From NCBI RefSeq assembly GCF_014650675.1, contig NZ_BMVK01000003.1, positions 558,001 through 622,000 on the forward strand: a stretch of 64,000 bases of DNA. Direction: 5' to 3'. The notes beneath the pieces were generated by a model. That model searched no databases. It was not told the origin of the DNA and saw only the letters and a program-made list of their open reading frames with translations. Both the position numbers and the translations under genes were made by a program. This document shows positions 24,940-34,045 of this stretch, in pieces; within the stretch, counting starts at the first letter, position 1, and each line of letters starts with the position of its first letter. The DNA comes from Streptomyces anulatus (GTDB taxonomy: Bacteria > Actinomycetota > Actinomycetes > Streptomycetales > Streptomycetaceae).

Positions 24940-26493
24940 CTACTCCGCGACGCGGCCGTGCCCCTCGCGCAGGCCGCCACCGCTGCCACCGCTGCCGGGC
25001 GTGCCCGTGCCGGTGTCGGGGGTGACCGGGCGGGTCAGGGAACGCAGGTCGTGGGCGTACGTCCCGACGGCGTTGGCGATCACGTCGATGTTGGTGTCGA
25101 AGTGACCCATGTCGATGTTGTCCAGGTCGTCGCAGGCCGCGTGGTAGCAGGGGTCGTACGCGATCCCCGCCTCGCCGCCGAACACCTCGGCCTGGGCCGC
25201 CGTCTTGATGCCCTCCGCCCCGGTGTCGGTACCGCCGGACGGGATGCCGACCTCGATGAACGGTCCGTAGTCCGAGCGGCCGGTGAAGTCGGTGCCCTCG
25301 TGCGGCTTGCCCTTGCCGTCGAGGAACTCGTTGATGTCGCGCTCCAGTTGGGCCGAGCCCTCCGGGCCGGGGCCCTCGCCGACCTGGTCGGAGTTGTCGC
25401 CGTCGAAGACGAACTGCACGCCGTTGGGCGAGGCGATCATGTCGAAGTTCAGGTAGAGCGCGATCTGCTCGCGCTGCTTCTCGGAGAGCGCCGCGACGTA
25501 CTTCTCCGAGCCGATCAGGCCGTTCTCCTCGGCCGACCACCAGGCGAACCGCACCTTGTTGGCGGGGTTGCTCTTCGACTTCGCCAGCTTCAGGGCGACA
25601 TCGAGCAGGCCGGCGGAACCGGAGCCGTTGTCGTTGATGCCGGGGCCCTCGGTCACCGAGTCGAGGTGGGCGCCGAGCATCACGGTCCGCGCCGTGCTGC
25701 CGCCGGGCGTCTCGGCGATGACGTTGCGGGTGGGGCGGTCCTGCTGGAGCTCACGTATCTCGAAGGAGACCGTGACCTCGCCGCCCGCGAGGTCGGCGGC
25801 GAGCTTCTCGCCCTCCTCCTGGGTGAGGCCGCCGGTCGGGATCCTGCCCGCGGCGACCTCGCCGAGCGTGCCGGAAAGGACGCCCTCGACGTTGTTGTAG
25901 ATGACCGCCCCGGCCGCGCCCGCTTCGGCGGCTGCCGCCTGCTTCTCGGCGAAGGAGCAGCCGCCGCGCTTGATCAGCGCGATCTTGCCGGTGAAGGTCG
26001 AGGACGCGTAGTCGGCGGCCTCGCAGCCCGTCGTCCCGTCGACGGGCACCGCGACGAGCGCTGCCGTCAGGCCGCCCACCTCGGTCGACGGCGTGTACGT
26101 CATGGCCTTGATCGAGACGTCGCGGGGCGTCGGCGTCACCACGGAGAGCTTCTCGGCCAGCGTCTCCGTGTAGGTGAAGCGGAAGTTCTCGTACGAGACC
26201 TTGTACCCGGCCCGCTGGAGCTGGCGGTAGACGTACGCCGCCGATGCGTCGTGGCCCAGCGAACCGGCGGCGCGGTGACCGTCGGTCGAGTCGGCTATCG
26301 CCTGGAACTGCTGGAGGTGGCGGTAGGCGTCGCGTGCGGACGCGTTCCTCACCAACTCCCGTGACAGCTTGGCGGCTTCCTTCCCCGGGTCGTGCGCGGG
26401 GCGTCCGGGGTTCGGGGACGCGGCCAGGAGGAGCGGTGTGGCCAGGGCGGTGGCGGCCACGACAGCCATGGCTCTGCGACGTGTTGCGTGCAC
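24940..26493 (-). CDS. Secreted M28-family zinc aminopeptidase with PA domain
   Basis: 517 residues. The signal peptide (MHATRRRAMAVVAATALATP then LLLAASPN) directs secretion. An inserted PA domain (about 125-230; GKIALIKRGGCSFAEKQAAA) precedes the M28 core with metal ligands in GAHLDSV, GINDNGSG, SAEENGLIGSE, NFDMI and DPCYHAACDD. All five zinc-ligand positions look present. It removes N-terminal residues from peptides outside the cell. The C-terminal tail is Gly-rich. GTG start at 26493 with GGAAGGA upstream. Confidence 0.92.
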   Translation of the reverse strand: MHATRRRAMAVVAATALATPLLLAASPNPGRPAHDPGKEAAKLSRELVRNASARDAYRHLQQFQAIADSTDGHRAAGSLGHDASAAYVYRQLQRAGYKVSYENFRFTYTETLAEKLSVVTPTPRDVSIKAMTYTPSTEVGGLTAALVAVPVDGTTGCEAADYASSTFTGKIALIKRGGCSFAEKQAAAAEAGAAGAVIYNNVEGVLSGTLGEVAAGRIPTGGLTQEEGEKLAADLAGGEVTVSFEIRELQQDRPTRNVIAETPGGSTARTVMLGAHLDSVTEGPGINDNGSGSAGLLDVALKLAKSKSNPANKVRFAWWSAEENGLIGSEKYVAALSEKQREQIALYLNFDMIASPNGVQFVFDGDNSDQVGEGPGPEGSAQLERDINEFLDGKGKPHEGTDFTGRSDYGPFIEVGIPSGGTDTGAEGIKTAAQAEVFGGEAGIAYDPCYHAACDDLDNIDMGHFDTNIDVIANAVGTYAHDLRSLTRPVTPDTGTGTPGSGGSGGGLREGHGRVAE

Positions 26494-26521
26494 AGGAGTC
26501 CTTCCGGTCTGAACGGCTGGT

Positions 26522-26581
26522 GCTCTGAGCGGCTCAGTACCTGAATCGCCGGCGCTCCGAGCGGCTCAGTATCTGAACAGC
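26522..26581. repeat. Two 30-base direct repeats upstream of the peptidase gene
   Basis: GCTCTGAGCGGCTCAGTACC... (26522-26551) and GCGCTCCGAGCGGCTCAGTA... (26552-26581) share GAGCGGCTCAGTA and CTGAA. A third GGTCTGAACGGCTGGT fragment lies at about 26507. The position is the peptidase 5' leader or promoter. Confidence 0.7.
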
Positions 26582-26690
26582 TGAACGAATGTGCTGCGAA
26601 AGCTAGCGAGTGGGGTGACGCCTGTGAACAGATGTGGCCGGATTCGATCGGTGGGAGGGAGGTGTCGGCCTGATTCGGCGCTCCACCCCA

Positions 26691-27371
26691 TCACTTATCG
26701 GGCGACGAACGGCCCGGCTTCTTCGCCGCTTTGGCCGTCCTCGTCGTCTTCGCCGTCGTCTTCGCAGCCGTCTTCGTAGCCTTGGCCGCCGCCTTGGCCT
26801 CCTGCTTGTACGCGCGTACCTCGGCGAGCGACTCCGGACCCGTGATGTCGGCGACCGACCGGTGCGATCCGGCCTCCCCGTACGGTCCCGCCGCCTCCCG
26901 CCACCCCGTCGGGCGTACGCCGAATTGCTTGCCGAGCAGCGCCAGGAAGATCCTGGCCTTCTGGGTGCCGAAGCCGGGCAGCGCGTTGAGGCGTTTCAGC
27001 AGATCGTCGCCGGTCGCCGCGGACCGCCACACCGCGCTCGCGTCGCCGTCGTACTCCGCCACCAGGAACTGGCACAGCTGCTGCACCCGCTGGGCCATGG
27101 AGCCGGGGTAGCGGTGCAGGGCCGGTTTGGTCGTGAACAACTCGGTGAAGGCGTCCGGGTCGTAGGCGGCGATCCGCCCCGCGTCCAGGTCGTCGGAGCC
27201 CATCCGTTCCGCGAGGGTGTACGGGCCCGTGAACGCCCACTCCATCGGAACCTGCTGGTCCAGCAGCATGCCGACCAGGGCGGCCAGCGGGCTGCGGCCG
27301 AGAAGCTCGTCGGCCTCCGGATTCTGGGCGATCCGCAGGGTGATGTCCTTGCCGCTGTCGCTCGTGGTCAT
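26691..27371 (-). CDS. HhH-GPD-type base-excision repair DNA glycosylase with Lys/Ala tail
   Basis: 226 residues. The helix-hairpin-helix segment LKRLNALPGFGTQKARIFLA is characteristic of the HhH-GPD base-excision family. The upstream part (LLGRSPLAALVGMLLDQQVP then MEWAFTGPY) is the glycosylase N-domain. The C-terminal about 40 residues are a histone H1-like Lys/Ala/Thr tail (AAAKATKTAAKTTAKTTRTA) likely to bind DNA non-specifically. Start at ATG 27371 (MTTSDSGKD); the longer frame upstream is not conserved-looking. The exact base substrate is unknown. Confidence 0.85.
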   Translation of the reverse strand: MTTSDSGKDITLRIAQNPEADELLGRSPLAALVGMLLDQQVPMEWAFTGPYTLAERMGSDDLDAGRIAAYDPDAFTELFTTKPALHRYPGSMAQRVQQLCQFLVAEYDGDASAVWRSAATGDDLLKRLNALPGFGTQKARIFLALLGKQFGVRPTGWREAAGPYGEAGSHRSVADITGPESLAEVRAYKQEAKAAAKATKTAAKTTAKTTRTAKAAKKPGRSSPDK

Positions 27372-27435
27372 GCTGCCGATCATCGCGAGCGCGGCGGACG
27401 ACGGCGACCGGGACTGCGCCGATGGCCGCTTTCCT

Positions 27436-27471
27436 GTCGGCCGAAGGGAGTAAGTCGGCCGAAGGGAGTAA
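27436..27471. repeat. Exact 18-base tandem duplication
   Basis: GTCGGCCGAAGGGAGTAA occurs twice in immediate tandem (27436-27453 and 27454-27471) in the divergent region between the HhH-GPD gene and the DUF4157 gene. Confidence 0.9.
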
Positions 27472-27634
27472 AGGAGGAGCGGGACGGCCGTGGCGTGCGC
27501 GTCCGTCCGTGCCGCCGCGCTGCCCGATGAGGCAGTTCCGGATGCCCCGGCCGGGCCGGGGCACGGGCTGGACGGCCCGGGGGCCGCGCCGTAATCGTGG
27601 AATGCCGAGGACGGTGCGGTCAGGGGAGATGAGC

Positions 27635-28567
27635 ATGGACGCGCACGACATCGAGCAGGAACACCACGAGCCCCACGGACCCGGTGGCCACCACGGACAC
27701 GGCGGGCGGGACCAGGCCCACGAGCGCGATGAGCAGCGCGGCGAAACCGCTGCCGAGGCGCCGGGCGAGCGGGACCACCACGTCTTCCGGGCCGCCGCCG
27801 CGGGCCGGGCCGATGTGGTCGGGGCGGCCGGGATGGGGCTGCTCCAGCGGACGGCCGGAAACGGCGCACTCGGGGCGATGGTCCAACGGGCCCGGTCCGC
27901 AGCCGCCGCACCCGCCGCCGAGCAGGCCGAGCAGGCCGAGCAGGCCGAGCAGGCCGAGCAGACGGGGCACGCGGGGCAGGCCGAGGAGCAGCGGTCGCCG
28001 GTGCACGACGTGATCTCCTCCGGCGGTTCGCCCCTGGACACCGACACCCGTACGGACATGGAGAGCCGGATGGGCGCGGACTTCTCCGACGTGCGCGTCC
28101 ACCACGACTCCGCCGCGCACGAGTCGGCGAAGGGCGTCGGGGCGCACGCGTACACCGTGGGCAACAACGTGGTGTTCCAGCGCGACGCCTACGACCCCGG
28201 GTCGCCGCAGGGCCGCACCACGCTGGCCCATGAGCTGACCCATGTGATCCAGCAGCGCAACGGCCCGGTGGAGGGAACCGAGGCCCCGGGCGGCATCCGG
28301 GTCAGCGACCCTTCGGACCGGTTCGAGCGGGAAGCCGTCGCGAACGCGGACCGGGTGCTGTCCGATCCCGCGCCGGAGGCGGCCCCGGTCCCGGCCGCGC
28401 CCGTGTCCGCCCCCGCTCCCACCTCCGCATCCGCGGCTTCCGCCGTGCAGCGGGCGGCCACGGAGGACGAGGACGAGCAACCCGCCGACGTACAGGGATC
28501 GTTCGTGCAGCGTGCGGCGGAGAAGAAGCCGGGGGAGGAAGAGGAAGAGGAGACTCCCCCGGCTTGA
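27635..28567 (+). CDS. DUF4157-domain protein, putative eCIS-associated toxin/protease-like cargo
   Basis: 310 residues from ATG 27635 (GGGGAG ribosome site 7 bases upstream; an ATG at 27629 sits directly on that site). A His/Gly-rich N-terminus leads to LLQRTAGNGALGAMVQRA (about 69-86), then an (Ala-Glu-Gln)5 repeat, then the DUF4157 domain (about 121-209) with the metallopeptidase-like motif LAHELTHVIQQ. DUF4157 proteins are strongly linked to extracellular contractile injection systems. The C-terminus is acidic and disordered with repeated VQRA pieces. It opens the eCIS locus on the left. Confidence 0.85.
   Translation: MDAHDIEQEHHEPHGPGGHHGHGGRDQAHERDEQRGETAAEAPGERDHHVFRAAAAGRADVVGAAGMGLLQRTAGNGALGAMVQRARSAAAAPAAEQAEQAEQAEQAEQTGHAGQAEEQRSPVHDVISSGGSPLDTDTRTDMESRMGADFSDVRVHHDSAAHESAKGVGAHAYTVGNNVVFQRDAYDPGSPQGRTTLAHELTHVIQQRNGPVEGTEAPGGIRVSDPSDRFEREAVANADRVLSDPAPEAAPVPAAPVSAPAPTSASAASAVQRAATEDEDEQPADVQGSFVQRAAEKKPGEEEEEETPPA
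27917..27961. repeat. Five perfect 9-base units inside the DUF4157 gene
   Basis: GCCGAGCAG repeated five times in frame, encoding (Ala-Glu-Gln)5. The array is identical at the DNA level, so it is probably recent and length-variable. Confidence 0.9.
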
Positions 28568-28584
28568 GGGAGCCCGCTTCGGGC

Positions 28585-28670
28585 GGTTGGTCGGGTGGGC
28601 GGTCGGACCGTCGCTCGGGCGGTCGCTCGGGCGGTCAGGCGGTCGGACTTTCGGTCGGGCGGACCGTCCC
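28585..28670. repeat. GGGCGGTCG-type tandem repeats after the DUF4157 gene
   Basis: Irregular 8-12-base units of the type TCGCTCGGGCGG / TCGGACCG fill most of the 113-base gap between two convergent stop codons (28567 plus strand and 28681 minus strand). Confidence 0.7.
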
Positions 28671-28680
28671 GGTGCGGGTG

Positions 28681-30027
28681 TCAGCCCGCCGTGTCCGCGC
28701 GCATCGTCCCGCCCAGGAACATCGAGGACGAGCACCGAGAGGGGGCCGGAGCACCCACCGGCTTGCCGACCCGCCTGCAGTCGATCGTCATCGTGACCTT
28801 GCCGCCGGCGGGCACCAGGATCGGGGTCACGAAGTGGTAGTCGGAGTCGCGGAAGTTCTCCAGGCCGAGGCTCAGGACGCGGGTGTCCTCGCCGGCCGTG
28901 ACGGTGACCGTGCCCGCGTCGCCCTGCGGGTTCTGCACCACGATGTCGGTGAGCTGGAAGGTGTGGCCGGCCGGTACCTGCAGGGCCGTCCCGGTGTTCG
29001 GGCCGCCGCCCACCCCGTCCTGCACCCGGGCCTGCGCGCTGGTCGGGGCGCCCGACGCCGCGTCACCGCCCCCGCCGCTGCCGCCCGAGGCGGAGGGCCC
29101 CGGCGACGGAGTGGGGCTCGCCGAGCCGCCGCCCGTGCCCGCCCCGGCGGAGTCGCCGCCTCCGGAGCCCGCACCGCCCGGTTCGCCCTCTTCCGGAGCC
29201 TTGCTCTTGTCGGCCGCGGCGGCCGACCGTACCGCCTCGGGAGTGACCGCCTCCCGGGCCGCGGACTTCACCGCCGGGCGCAGCAGCGCGTACCAGAGCC
29301 CCACCAGGACGAGGAGCAGCAGAGCTGCGGTGAGCAGGGCCCGGGGCAGCCAGCGCGGCAGGATCGGTTCCTGCTGGTAGGAGCCGTCCACCAGCACCGG
29401 GGCCGGTGCCTCCTCGCCCTCGGGCGGCTGCGGGGCGGCGAACACCTGGAAGGCGTGCGTCACCGGCGTACCGCGCCACATCCGTTTGACCGGGCGGACC
29501 CGCAGCTTCGCGAACTCCGCGTGCCCCGGCTCGATCCGCAGCTCGGAGGCGGCGAACACCACCCGCGCCTGCTCCGTACCGGGCTGGGCTCCGAGCCGTA
29601 CGGTCACCGGGGTGTTGCCCCGGTTGTCGACGGCGAACTGGTGCCGTCCGCTCCGGGAGCCGTTCGAGCCGCGCGGGACCAGTTCGGCGGTCGTCTCGGT
29701 GAACGGCAGGACGGTCACCCGGCCCTCGGGCACCACGGTGTCGCTCCGGTCGCCGGTCGGCATCACCCGGATCCCGAACGTGCTCTCGCCCGCGAGGACC
29801 GTCGCTTCGCGGGGCGGGCGCATGACCAGGGAGACGGTTCCGGAGTCGCCGGGGTACAGGGAGAGGACCGCGGGCTCCATCGCCGACCAGGCGGCACACG
29901 TGCCGACCACCTCGAAGTGGTATTCCTCGACGGTCCGGCCGGAGTTGAGGATTTGCAGGGGAAGGGTCGTCTCCTCGCCCGGTGTGACGGTGACGGTCGA
30001 CGCGTCGAGGCTTGCGGTAAGACTCAT
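28681..30027 (-). CDS. eCIS-linked membrane protein with paired beta-sandwich domains ('hydrolytic protein' type)
   Basis: 448 residues from ATG 30027 (MSLTASLDASTVTVTPGEET). The N-terminal about 220 residues form two Ig-like domains (LPLQILNSGRTVEEYHFEVV; HQFAVDNRGNTPVTVRLGAQ) in the cytoplasm. One transmembrane helix (ALLTAALLLLVLVGLWYALL) follows, then a Gly/Ser/Pro-rich linker and an extracytoplasmic C-terminal domain with two Cys (IDCRRVG, PSRCSSS). In S. coelicolor similar genes in the CIS locus carry the label 'hydrolytic protein'; no catalytic motif is evident. It could tether the injection particle to the membrane (inference). Confidence 0.75.
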   Translation of the reverse strand: MSLTASLDASTVTVTPGEETTLPLQILNSGRTVEEYHFEVVGTCAAWSAMEPAVLSLYPGDSGTVSLVMRPPREATVLAGESTFGIRVMPTGDRSDTVVPEGRVTVLPFTETTAELVPRGSNGSRSGRHQFAVDNRGNTPVTVRLGAQPGTEQARVVFAASELRIEPGHAEFAKLRVRPVKRMWRGTPVTHAFQVFAAPQPPEGEEAPAPVLVDGSYQQEPILPRWLPRALLTAALLLLVLVGLWYALLRPAVKSAAREAVTPEAVRSAAAADKSKAPEEGEPGGAGSGGGDSAGAGTGGGSASPTPSPGPSASGGSGGGGDAASGAPTSAQARVQDGVGGGPNTGTALQVPAGHTFQLTDIVVQNPQGDAGTVTVTAGEDTRVLSLGLENFRDSDYHFVTPILVPAGGKVTMTIDCRRVGKPVGAPAPSRCSSSMFLGGTMRADTAG

Positions 30028-30239
30028 ACGCGGACCGTAGGACCGGGCCGGGGGGCGGGCACCGGTCACGGAGGAACACTTTCGGGCAGATGTGATGCCC
30101 GAGGCAACCTTTCAGTTTCCTCGCCGGTAAGAAAGGGAATCTTTAGACCGCCTCACAACGGATGGGGCAGACGAATACAGCTGTGGAGCTTGTGCCTGCA
30201 GTGTGATGCTTCCGGCTGGTGCCCAGGGGGAGCATTCGC

Positions 30240-30866
30240 ATGGAGCGCATCACTGTCGTTTTACGTGCGCAAGACCCGATTTCCCAGGCCGGAGTGGCCA
30301 GCCAGCTACGGGCCCGCCCCGAGGTCAGCGTCGTCGAGCGGGACGACGGCGAGCCGACGCCCCAGGTCGTGGTCATGGTGGTGGACGCGGTGGACGACGA
30401 AGTGCTGCGCGTCCTGCGCAACATCCAGCGCACCAGCACCTGCCGCACGGTGCTGGTGACCACGGACATCGACGAACAGAAGCTGGTCAGCGCGGCGGAG
30501 TGCGGGGTCGCCGGGGTCATCAGGCGGTCCGAGTCGACGCCGGACCATCTGGTGCAGGTCATCGGCACGGTGGCGCGGGGCGAGGGGCATCTCCCCTCCG
30601 ACCTGCTCGGACGCCTCCTCGAAGAGGTCGGCAGGCTCCAGGGTCAGGTGCTCGGTCCGCGCGGCCTGCACTTCACCGGCCTGGCCGCGCGCGAGGTGGA
30701 CGTGCTGCGCCTGGTCGCCGAGGGGTACGACACCGCGGACATCGCGACGAAGCTGGCGTACTCCGAGCGCACGATCAAGAACGTGCTGCACTCGGTGATG
30801 ACCCGTCTGCAACTGCGTAATCGCTCCCACGCGGTGGCGTACGCGATGCGTCAGGGGCTGATCTGA
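30240..30866 (+). CDS. LuxR-family regulator with degenerate receiver domain (eCIS-linked)
   Basis: 208 residues from ATG 30240 with AGGGGGAG upstream. The N-terminus (about 1-120) has the length and pattern of a response-regulator receiver, but the key residues look lost: the acidic pair is replaced in VVLRAQDPISQAG, the phosphoacceptor position in PQVVVMVVDAV is Val, and the switch Lys is Arg in VIRRSEST. The C-terminal LuxR helix-turn-helix (FTGLAAREVDVLRLVAEGYD, TADIATKLAYSERTIKNVL) is intact. It probably activates eCIS genes without phosphorylation by a histidine kinase (inference). Confidence 0.88.
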   Translation: MERITVVLRAQDPISQAGVASQLRARPEVSVVERDDGEPTPQVVVMVVDAVDDEVLRVLRNIQRTSTCRTVLVTTDIDEQKLVSAAECGVAGVIRRSESTPDHLVQVIGTVARGEGHLPSDLLGRLLEEVGRLQGQVLGPRGLHFTGLAAREVDVLRLVAEGYDTADIATKLAYSERTIKNVLHSVMTRLQLRNRSHAVAYAMRQGLI

Positions 30867-31033
30867 CGGCCGGCCTGTCTGATGGCTTGTCGGTCTGAGG
30901 CCGATTCACGAAGGCCTCTGCACCATCGGGCAGTTCGGCCTTCCCGCGGAAGTGACTCGTCTCTCTCCGCGCCCGGCCGGTCGGTGCGCGACGGTGGCCT
31001 CCGGGTATCGGGCGGGACGCGGGGAGGGGAACT

Positions 31034-33094
31034 GTGCGGTGGTTTCAGCGAGGAACGGGACCGCGAAGGCGAGCGGCCGGGCTCGTTCTCCTGCTGTTGG
31101 CCGCCGGCCTCGCCCCCGCGTCCGGCGTGAGCGGTGTGGCGTCCGCCGTGCCCGTGCCGGAGCCGTGGGTCACTCCGGCGACGCTGGAGGAGACGCTCGA
31201 CCCGGGCGGTTCGACGGGCGTGGACAAGCAGGTGCGGACCCCGGCGATCCCGCCCCGGCCGGATGTGGTCCTGCTGGTGGACGGTACGGCGAGCATGGCC
31301 GACCCGATCAGGAGCGTCCGGGAGAACCTGCCCGCCATCACCGGCAAGATCCTGGCCGAGCAGCCCGACTCGCATTTCGCGGTGGCCACGTTCGGCGACC
31401 AGGAGGGCGACGTCAACGCGGGATTCCAGGTGCTCACGGGGCTGACCGACGACCTGGTGAAGGTGCAGGAGGGCGTCGACAAGCTGAAGACCGACCTCGG
31501 CGGGGCGAGCCGGGGTCCTTCGGAGGACTGGATCAACGGGCTGTGGCAGATCGCCGACGGTGCGGGCGGCACGACGGTGTTCCGCGACGGGTCGAGCCCG
31601 GTCGTGGTGCTCGTCGGGGACGCCTCCAGCCACTCGCCCAGCAACGGCCACACCATCGACGACACGATCTTCGCGCTCCAGGACAAGGGCGTACGGGTGA
31701 TCGGCGTCGATGTCGAGAGCACGATCGGCGACGGCCTCAACGGCAACGGCGACGCCGGAAACCCGGACTACGTCGAGGATCCGCCCACCACGCCGGGCCA
31801 GGCGACCCGCATCATCGAGGCCACCGGCGGCCGGCTGCTCGGAGGCATCGACGGGGACCGGGTCGCCGAGGCGATCATCGAAGGTTTCGACAACCTCCCC
31901 ACCTCCGTCGGCTACCGCCTCGACGCCTGCGACCCGCATCTGACCGTCGCTCTCGACCCGCCCACCCGGCAGCTCACCAGCGGCGAGACCGCGCACTTCG
32001 CGGAGACCGTCGATGTGTCGGAGGACGCTCCGCAGGGCACGACGCTGACCTGCACCGTGCAGTTCCTGCTCGGCACCCAGGTGCCGGGGACGGACACGAT
32101 CGGGCCGGCCGCGGTGCCCGATCCGGACTTCCAGCAGCAGATCAGCATCGCCGTGAACGACATCGACGTCCCCGTCGTCACCGTGGACGACCGTACGGCC
32201 AGGGCGCCCGACGACGACGGCGCCCGCATCGAGTACACGGCGACGGCGACGGACCCGCAGGACGGGGCGCTGCCGGTGACCTGTACCCCGCCGTCCGGAT
32301 CGCTCTTCCCGGTCGGAACGACGACGGTCACCTGTTCCGCCACGGACTCGGCGGGCAACACGGGGGCGGACACGGCCCGGTTCGAGGTCCTGGAACCCGT
32401 CGTCCCGCCGGACCCGCCCACTCCGCCGCCGCCCCCGCCCCCGGCCTCGGACATCGCGGTACGGGCCGATGTCAGCCCGGACCGTACGTACGTGGGGCGG
32501 CCCGCCACCGCCCGGTTCACGATCACCAACGCGGGCCCGGACACGGCGACCGGCGTCGTCCTCGGGACGGTCTGGCCGAGGACGGGCGAGTCGAAGGACC
32601 GGAGCCTGTCCGGTCCGAGCCGGTGCACGGCGGCGCGGCCCTGCACGATCGCCGCCGGGGGCCGGATCGAAGTGACGCAGACGGCGACCTACCGGGCGGC
32701 GGTCACCGGTGACGTACGGGCCACCGTGCGCGGCACCCTGCCCGACGGGCGCAGGGCGAACAACCGGGACGCGGACCGGTTGAGGGTCCTCAAGCCCTCG
32801 CTGACGGTCACCCCGCAGGTGGCGAAACCGGGGCAGCCGGTACTGGCCCGGGGCAAGGACTTTCCGCCGGGCGAGACCGTACGTTTCACGTGGAACATCG
32901 GGATCACCGCGGACCGGTCCGGCGTACGGGTCGGCCGGGACGGCACCTTCGAGGTGCAGGTGCTGGTCCTGCGCAAGGACACGCTGGGCCCGCGCGTCCT
33001 GCGGGCCGAGGCCCGGGACCTGCCGCGCCTGCGGAAACCGGTGCTGGTCGTCCAGCACAACCTCCAGCCCCCGGACTTCGCGGGCCGGTCATGA
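31034..33094 (+). CDS. Secreted VWA-HYR-DUF11 protein in the eCIS locus
   Basis: 686 residues, GTG start at 31034 with GGGGAGGGGA upstream. A Sec signal peptide (about 1-40) is followed by a von Willebrand factor A domain (about 75-300) with MIDAS motif LLVDGTASM, a HYR-type Ig domain (about 380-455; TYTATATDPQDG region, TVTCSATDSAGNTG), a Pro-rich linker, a DUF11-like domain (ADVSPDRTYVGRPATARFTI) and a final Ig-like domain. There is no anchor at the C-terminus, so it is exported. Its last codon lies 31 bases before the tail cap gene. Possibly an adhesive surface factor made with the injection system. Confidence 0.82.
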   Translation: MRWFQRGTGPRRRAAGLVLLLLAAGLAPASGVSGVASAVPVPEPWVTPATLEETLDPGGSTGVDKQVRTPAIPPRPDVVLLVDGTASMADPIRSVRENLPAITGKILAEQPDSHFAVATFGDQEGDVNAGFQVLTGLTDDLVKVQEGVDKLKTDLGGASRGPSEDWINGLWQIADGAGGTTVFRDGSSPVVVLVGDASSHSPSNGHTIDDTIFALQDKGVRVIGVDVESTIGDGLNGNGDAGNPDYVEDPPTTPGQATRIIEATGGRLLGGIDGDRVAEAIIEGFDNLPTSVGYRLDACDPHLTVALDPPTRQLTSGETAHFAETVDVSEDAPQGTTLTCTVQFLLGTQVPGTDTIGPAAVPDPDFQQQISIAVNDIDVPVVTVDDRTARAPDDDGARIEYTATATDPQDGALPVTCTPPSGSLFPVGTTTVTCSATDSAGNTGADTARFEVLEPVVPPDPPTPPPPPPPASDIAVRADVSPDRTYVGRPATARFTITNAGPDTATGVVLGTVWPRTGESKDRSLSGPSRCTAARPCTIAAGGRIEVTQTATYRAAVTGDVRATVRGTLPDGRRANNRDADRLRVLKPSLTVTPQVAKPGQPVLARGKDFPPGETVRFTWNIGITADRSGVRVGRDGTFEVQVLVLRKDTLGPRVLRAEARDLPRLRKPVLVVQHNLQPPDFAGRS

Positions 33095-33125
33095 GTGGGC
33101 TCTTCGCTTCGGAGGCGGTCACCGG

Positions 33126-33929
33126 ATGATCCATGAGGTGGACGACGTCCTGCGGGCCATGATCCGGGCCGAGGTGCTGGAGGGCCGCCAGATCGCGGTG
33201 GTCTTCGACGCCCCGACCCGGGAGTGGGCGGCCAAGGTCAACGCCCCGATGGTCAACCTCTACCTGTACGACATCCGCGAGGACATGCGGCGGCGGGAGC
33301 GCGGCCTGCACAACGAGTACGACGAGCGCGGGGCGATCGTCGCGCGGCGCCGCCCGCCGCGCTTCTTCAAGCTGTCGTACCTGATCACGGCATGGACGAA
33401 GCGCCCGGAGGACGAACACCGGCTGCTCTCCTCCCTGCTGGCCTGCCTGCTGCGGTACGAGGCGCTGCCGCCGGAGCGGCTGGCGGGCTCGCTGGCCGAG
33501 GTCGGGGCCGCCGTTCCGATGTCGATCGCGCTGCCGCCGCCGGAGGACCGGTCGTTCGCCGATGTGTGGAGCGCGCTCGGGGGCGAGCTGAAGCCCTCGC
33601 TGGACCTGGTGATCAGCGTTCCGGTGACGGCATCCCCGGTCTACGAGGCGGGTCCGCCGGTGGGCGACGAGGGGCTGCGGGCCGAGTTCGGGGACGTACC
33701 CGCGTCGGCGCCAGGGGCGGGCGCGGGCGTGGGCGCGACGGAGGCGCAGCCGGGCCGGCCGGGTCTGCCGGTGTACGGGTCGCGTCCCGGCCGACCGGCC
33801 CGGGAGCCTTCCTCCGCGCCCCCGGGCGGGGCGCGTGGACGGGCGGTGTCCCTGCGGATCACGGAGCGGCGGGGGAGGCCGGTGGAGGAAACCGGCGCGC
33901 CCACGCCGCCTTCGGGACGGGACGCATGA
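33126..33929 (+). CDS. eCIS tail-cap/terminator protein (DUF4255, Cis16/Pvc16-like)
   Basis: 267 residues. The first 175 match DUF4255: MIHEVDDVLRAMIRAEVLEG, VNLYLYDIREDMRRRE and RPPRFFKLSYLITAWTKRPE. By homology to Afp16/Pvc16 it caps the tube-sheath stack at the end distal to the baseplate. The C-terminal 90 residues are a disordered Pro/Gly-rich extension. It starts a run of structural genes and is followed at once by the AAA+ ATPase gene. Confidence 0.87.
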   Translation: MIHEVDDVLRAMIRAEVLEGRQIAVVFDAPTREWAAKVNAPMVNLYLYDIREDMRRRERGLHNEYDERGAIVARRRPPRFFKLSYLITAWTKRPEDEHRLLSSLLACLLRYEALPPERLAGSLAEVGAAVPMSIALPPPEDRSFADVWSALGGELKPSLDLVISVPVTASPVYEAGPPVGDEGLRAEFGDVPASAPGAGAGVGATEAQPGRPGLPVYGSRPGRPAREPSSAPPGGARGRAVSLRITERRGRPVEETGAPTPPSGRDA

Positions 33930-34045
33930 GCGGGCCTTCAGGACGGGACGCATGAGCGAGGCCGCCGGGACGGGACACAGGAACGGGGCCTTCGGGATGG
34001 GACGCATGAACGGGGCCTTCGGGACGGGACACACGAGCGGGCTGG
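33911..34045. repeat. Five 26-30-base repeats across the cap/ATPase junction
   Basis: Units begin TTCGGGACGGGACGCATGAG or variants: 33911, 33937, 33964, 33991, 34018. The first two cover the cap gene's stop codon. The later ones read in frame as GTGHRNGAF / MGRMNGAF at the ATPase N-terminus. They provide several alternative ATG codons. Confidence 0.88.

Noticed and set aside
30851..33058. 735-residue minus-strand frame
   Set aside because: Antisense shadow of the VWA-HYR gene, whose forward protein has clear domains and a signal peptide.
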